Origin: RGIG1666 sp045595745
Lineage (GTDB): Bacteria > Bacillota > Clostridia > UBA1381 > UBA9506
Direction: 5' to 3'
Length of the DNA: 7,365 nucleotides
Assembly: GCA_045595745.1 (NCBI GenBank)
Contig: JAZOBB010000006.1
Span: forward strand, 1 to 7,365
A model generated the notes under the pieces. It was not told the origin of the DNA. It saw only the letters and a list, made by a program, of their open reading frames with translations, and searched no databases. Shown here piece after piece: positions 6,201 to 7,365 of this stretch. Numbering within the stretch: position 1 is the first letter of the stretch; each line of letters opens with the position of its first letter. A program made the position numbers and the translations under genes.

Positions 6201-6229
6201 ATTATAGCATAATTATTTAAAACTTTCAA
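6201..6229 (-). promoter_or_regulatory. Strong sigma-A promoter of ffs
   Basis: Minus strand: -35 TTGAAA (6229-6224), 17-bp spacer, perfect -10 TATAAT (6206-6201) with the extended-10 TG one base upstream. Transcription should begin near 6194. A promoter this close to consensus fits a stable, abundant RNA, and it may also feed dnaX-ybaB by read-through. Confidence 0.85.
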
Positions 6230-6260
6230 CTGTTTTTTTATAAACAACCTCTATTTTTTA

Positions 6261-6289
6261 TTGACAACAAATTTTTATACAGTTAAAAT
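6261..6289 (+). promoter_or_regulatory. Sigma-A promoter of the ybaK-like gene
   Basis: Perfect -35 TTGACA (6261-6266), 17-bp spacer, -10 TAAAAT (6284-6289). The predicted start near 6296 leaves a leader of only about 14 nt, just enough for the ribosome binding site. It is divergent from the ffs promoter, with 31 bp between the two -35 boxes. Confidence 0.8.
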
Positions 6290-6297
6290 AAGTATAT

Positions 6298-6305
6298 GAG
6301 GTGAG
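6298..6305 (+). promoter_or_regulatory. Ribosome binding site deciding the ATG start of the ybaK-like gene
   Basis: GAGGTGAG lies 4 nt before the ATG at 6310. The in-frame GTG at 6301 is part of this site, so the longer 161-residue version is not the real product. Confidence 0.8.
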
Positions 6306-6309
6306 TTTT

Positions 6310-6786
6310 ATGGCAAATTTTAAAACAAACGCAATGCGTATAATCGAAAAAGAGAAGATTCCTTATAATTCTTATACCTATGATGCAGGTGACGGAGCAA
6401 TTGACGGTGTTTCGGTTGCACATAAAATGGGACAGGATGAAAAAAAGGTATATAAAACTTTGGTAACAAAAGGAACGGGGCGAGATTATTATGTTTTTGT
6501 TATTCCCGTTGCCAAAGAGCTGGATTTAAAAGCCTGCGCACGCTCGGTGGGAGAAAAGTCAGTCGAAATGATAAAGGTCAGCGAAATTAACAAGGTTACC
6601 GGCTACATTCGCGGCGGTTGCTCGCCCATAGGAATGAAAAAGGATTATAAAACTGTTATAGATTCGTCGTGCTTATCTCTTGAAACAATGATTTTTTCGG
6701 GCGGAAAAATAGGCTTTCAAGTCGAAATGTCACCCGATGCGCTGATTCGTTTAATAAATGCAGATACAGCAGATATTACGGCATAA
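6310..6786 (+). CDS. ybaK: YbaK/EbsC-type aminoacyl-tRNA deacylase, probable Cys-tRNA(Pro) deacylase
   Basis: A 158-residue single-domain trans-editing protein of the YbaK/ProX superfamily. YbaK hydrolyses Cys-tRNA(Pro), the mischarged product of prolyl-tRNA synthetase, so cysteine is not inserted at proline codons. Seen: an N-terminal helix (NAMRIIEKEKIPY), VSVAHKMGQDEKKVYKTLV with the family lysine at K49 (the position whose lysine is needed for catalysis in Haemophilus YbaK), a FVIPVAKELDLKA strand-helix, and the substrate loop GYIRGGCSPIGMKK. Full length for the family. The ATG at 6310 is chosen over GTG 6301, which falls in the ribosome binding site. The gene is monocistronic: its own promoter in front, a strong terminator behind, and a convergent gene beyond. 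The exact amino acid edited cannot be proved from sequence, because the superfamily also includes Ala- and other deacylases. Confidence 0.95.
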   Translation: MANFKTNAMRIIEKEKIPYNSYTYDAGDGAIDGVSVAHKMGQDEKKVYKTLVTKGTGRDYYVFVIPVAKELDLKACARSVGEKSVEMIKVSEINKVTGYIRGGCSPIGMKKDYKTVIDSSCLSLETMIFSGGKIGFQVEMSPDALIRLINADTADITA

Positions 6787-6793
6787 AAAAACA

Positions 6794-6830
6794 GGCAGTA
6801 AAAACATTTAGTTTTTACTGCCCGTTTTTT
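6794..6830. terminator. Bidirectional terminator between the convergent ybaK and LRR genes
   Basis: A perfect 12-bp stem, GGCAGTAAAAAC (6794-6805) with GTTTTTACTGCC (6811-6822), loop ATTTA. Six T residues follow on the plus strand (6825-6830) and seven A residues precede it (6786-6792), giving a U-run for minus-strand transcripts too. The plus-strand T-run overlaps the stop codon of the convergent gene at 6829-6831. Confidence 0.9.
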
Positions 6831-7365
6831 ATCTTGCGATATTAACCTGCTCAGCTGTAGTCAGCGGAGTTAAATTGTCGTATGTACCCCATAAGAAAAG
6901 CTTTACATACGATGCAGATTTAACATCTTTAAATACAATTTTTACAATTTCGAACTCTTCATTAGATGGAACAATCATTAAATCGAGCATTTTTCCGTTT
7001 TTATCATATATAGCAACGGGCATATATTTTTTTGCTGTAGAGCCGTTTGCTTTTGCGGTTACTACTATATTTCCTTCTATTGCCTGTGCTGTTGCAGAAA
7101 GCTTGCTTGCCTCTTCTTCATTTATCTCTGCCGGCTCGAAATCTATTGAATATTTTTCTGCATATTCATCTACACCCGAGCCTTCTAAGCCATATACCGT
7201 AAGCATATCACAGCCGGTGAAAACATTACTGTTTGCAAATTTAACCTTTTTGCCGGGAATTGTTAAATCAACAAGATTACTGCAATTATAAAATGCATCT
7301 GCATATATTGTTTTTACTCCGCTGTTTAACGTAATGTTGTCTAACGTGCTGCAATTATAAAATGC
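6829..7365 (-). CDS. C-terminal part of a BspA-type leucine-rich-repeat protein (cut by the window edge)
   Basis: The frame is open from the right edge to a TAA at 6829-6831, so 178 C-terminal residues are visible and the start lies outside; an internal ATG at 7204-7206 is not the real start. The first 60 or so residues are 23-residue LRR_5 (Treponema/BspA type) repeats: AFYNCSTLDNITLNSGVKTI, then AFYNCSNLVDLTIPG, then a decayed VFTGCDMLTVYG cap. Such repeats occur in secreted or surface proteins that bind host or matrix proteins. A cap with GVDEYAEKYSIDFEP ends the array. A roughly 100-residue C-terminal module follows, looking like a beta sandwich, with AIYDKNGKMLDL and YVKLFLWGTYDNLTPLT; similar tails occur, as I recall, on other clostridial extracellular proteins. 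No LPXTG sorting motif or membrane anchor is at the C-terminus. Signal peptide and full domain order are out of view. Confidence 0.85.
   Translation of the reverse strand, partial: AFYNCSTLDNITLNSGVKTIYADAFYNCSNLVDLTIPGKKVKFANSNVFTGCDMLTVYGLEGSGVDEYAEKYSIDFEPAEINEEEASKLSATAQAIEGNIVVTAKANGSTAKKYMPVAIYDKNGKMLDLMIVPSNEEFEIVKIVFKDVKSASYVKLFLWGTYDNLTPLTTAEQVNIAR
7280..7365 (-). repeat. Tandem 69-bp leucine-rich repeat units
   Basis: The 17-bp sequence CTGCAATTATAAAATGC appears exactly at 7280-7296 and 7349-7365, a spacing of 69 bp or 23 codons, the length of one LRR_5 unit (encoding AFYNCS on the minus strand). Identity at DNA level suggests recent duplication of units; the array continues beyond the edge. 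Confidence 0.85.

Noticed and set aside
5933..6220. A 95-codon plus-strand frame over the dnaX start and SRP RNA
   Set aside because: It covers the antisense of dnaX and ffs, has no ribosome binding site or recognisable motif, and is explained by the known features.
6875..7291. A 138-codon plus-strand frame opposite the LRR gene
   Set aside because: The minus-strand frame has clear LRR_5 repeats and continues to the edge; the plus-strand frame shows only a reverse-complement composition.
7280..7365. CRISPR-like direct repeat
   Set aside because: The 17-bp repeats are in frame, spaced by 23 codons and encode LRR units; there are no spacers or palindromic repeats.

Overview
The window looks like a piece of chromosome from an uncultured or poorly characterised member of the Clostridia (low-GC Firmicutes). 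The evidence is AT-rich DNA, strong AGGAGG-type ribosome binding sites, sigma-A promoters with 17-bp spacers, and Firmicutes housekeeping genes: a YaaQ/DarA c-di-AMP receptor, a RicT (YaaT/PSP1) protein, YbaB ending in the Bacillus-like tail NMPGLF, and the SRP RNA directly upstream of dnaX. The genus cannot be told from the sequence.

Layout. Everything from position 1 to about 6.2 kb is on the minus strand, so transcription runs right to left. The order is SRP RNA (ffs), its own intrinsic terminator, dnaX (clamp loader tau, TTG start at 6001), ybaB, then a 195-bp AT-rich gap. The gap holds a nested inverted repeat (probable end of the dnaX-ybaB unit) and a good sigma-A promoter. That promoter probably drives a second unit: a GT28/MGDG-synthase-type lipid glycosyltransferase, a DarA/PstA-type c-di-AMP receptor, holB (clamp loader delta prime), ricT overlapping holB by 29 nt, and a 107-residue protein of unknown function that is complete at the left edge. 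On the right, a YbaK/EbsC-type aminoacyl-tRNA deacylase gene runs on the plus strand from a promoter divergent from ffs. It ends at a strong hairpin shared with a convergent minus-strand gene, the 3' end of a BspA-type leucine-rich-repeat surface protein cut off by the right edge.

How the genes fit together. Two blocks that are separate in Bacillus subtilis (scr-dnaX-yaaK-recR, and tmk-yaaQ-yaaR-holB-yaaT-yabA) lie next to each other here, so two clamp loader subunits sit about 2 kb apart. recR, tmk, yaaR and yabA are missing from their usual positions. A glycolipid glycosyltransferase sits where recR would be, and an unrecognised small protein sits where yabA would be.

I see no CRISPR array, transposase, phage gene, tRNA or toxin-antitoxin pair, and no convincing wholly new system. 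The points most worth checking are the unknown 107-aa protein, a possible programmed frameshift site in dnaX, an extra 5' hairpin on the SRP transcript, the lipid glycosyltransferase in a c-di-AMP/replication operon, and the surface protein's C-terminal module.
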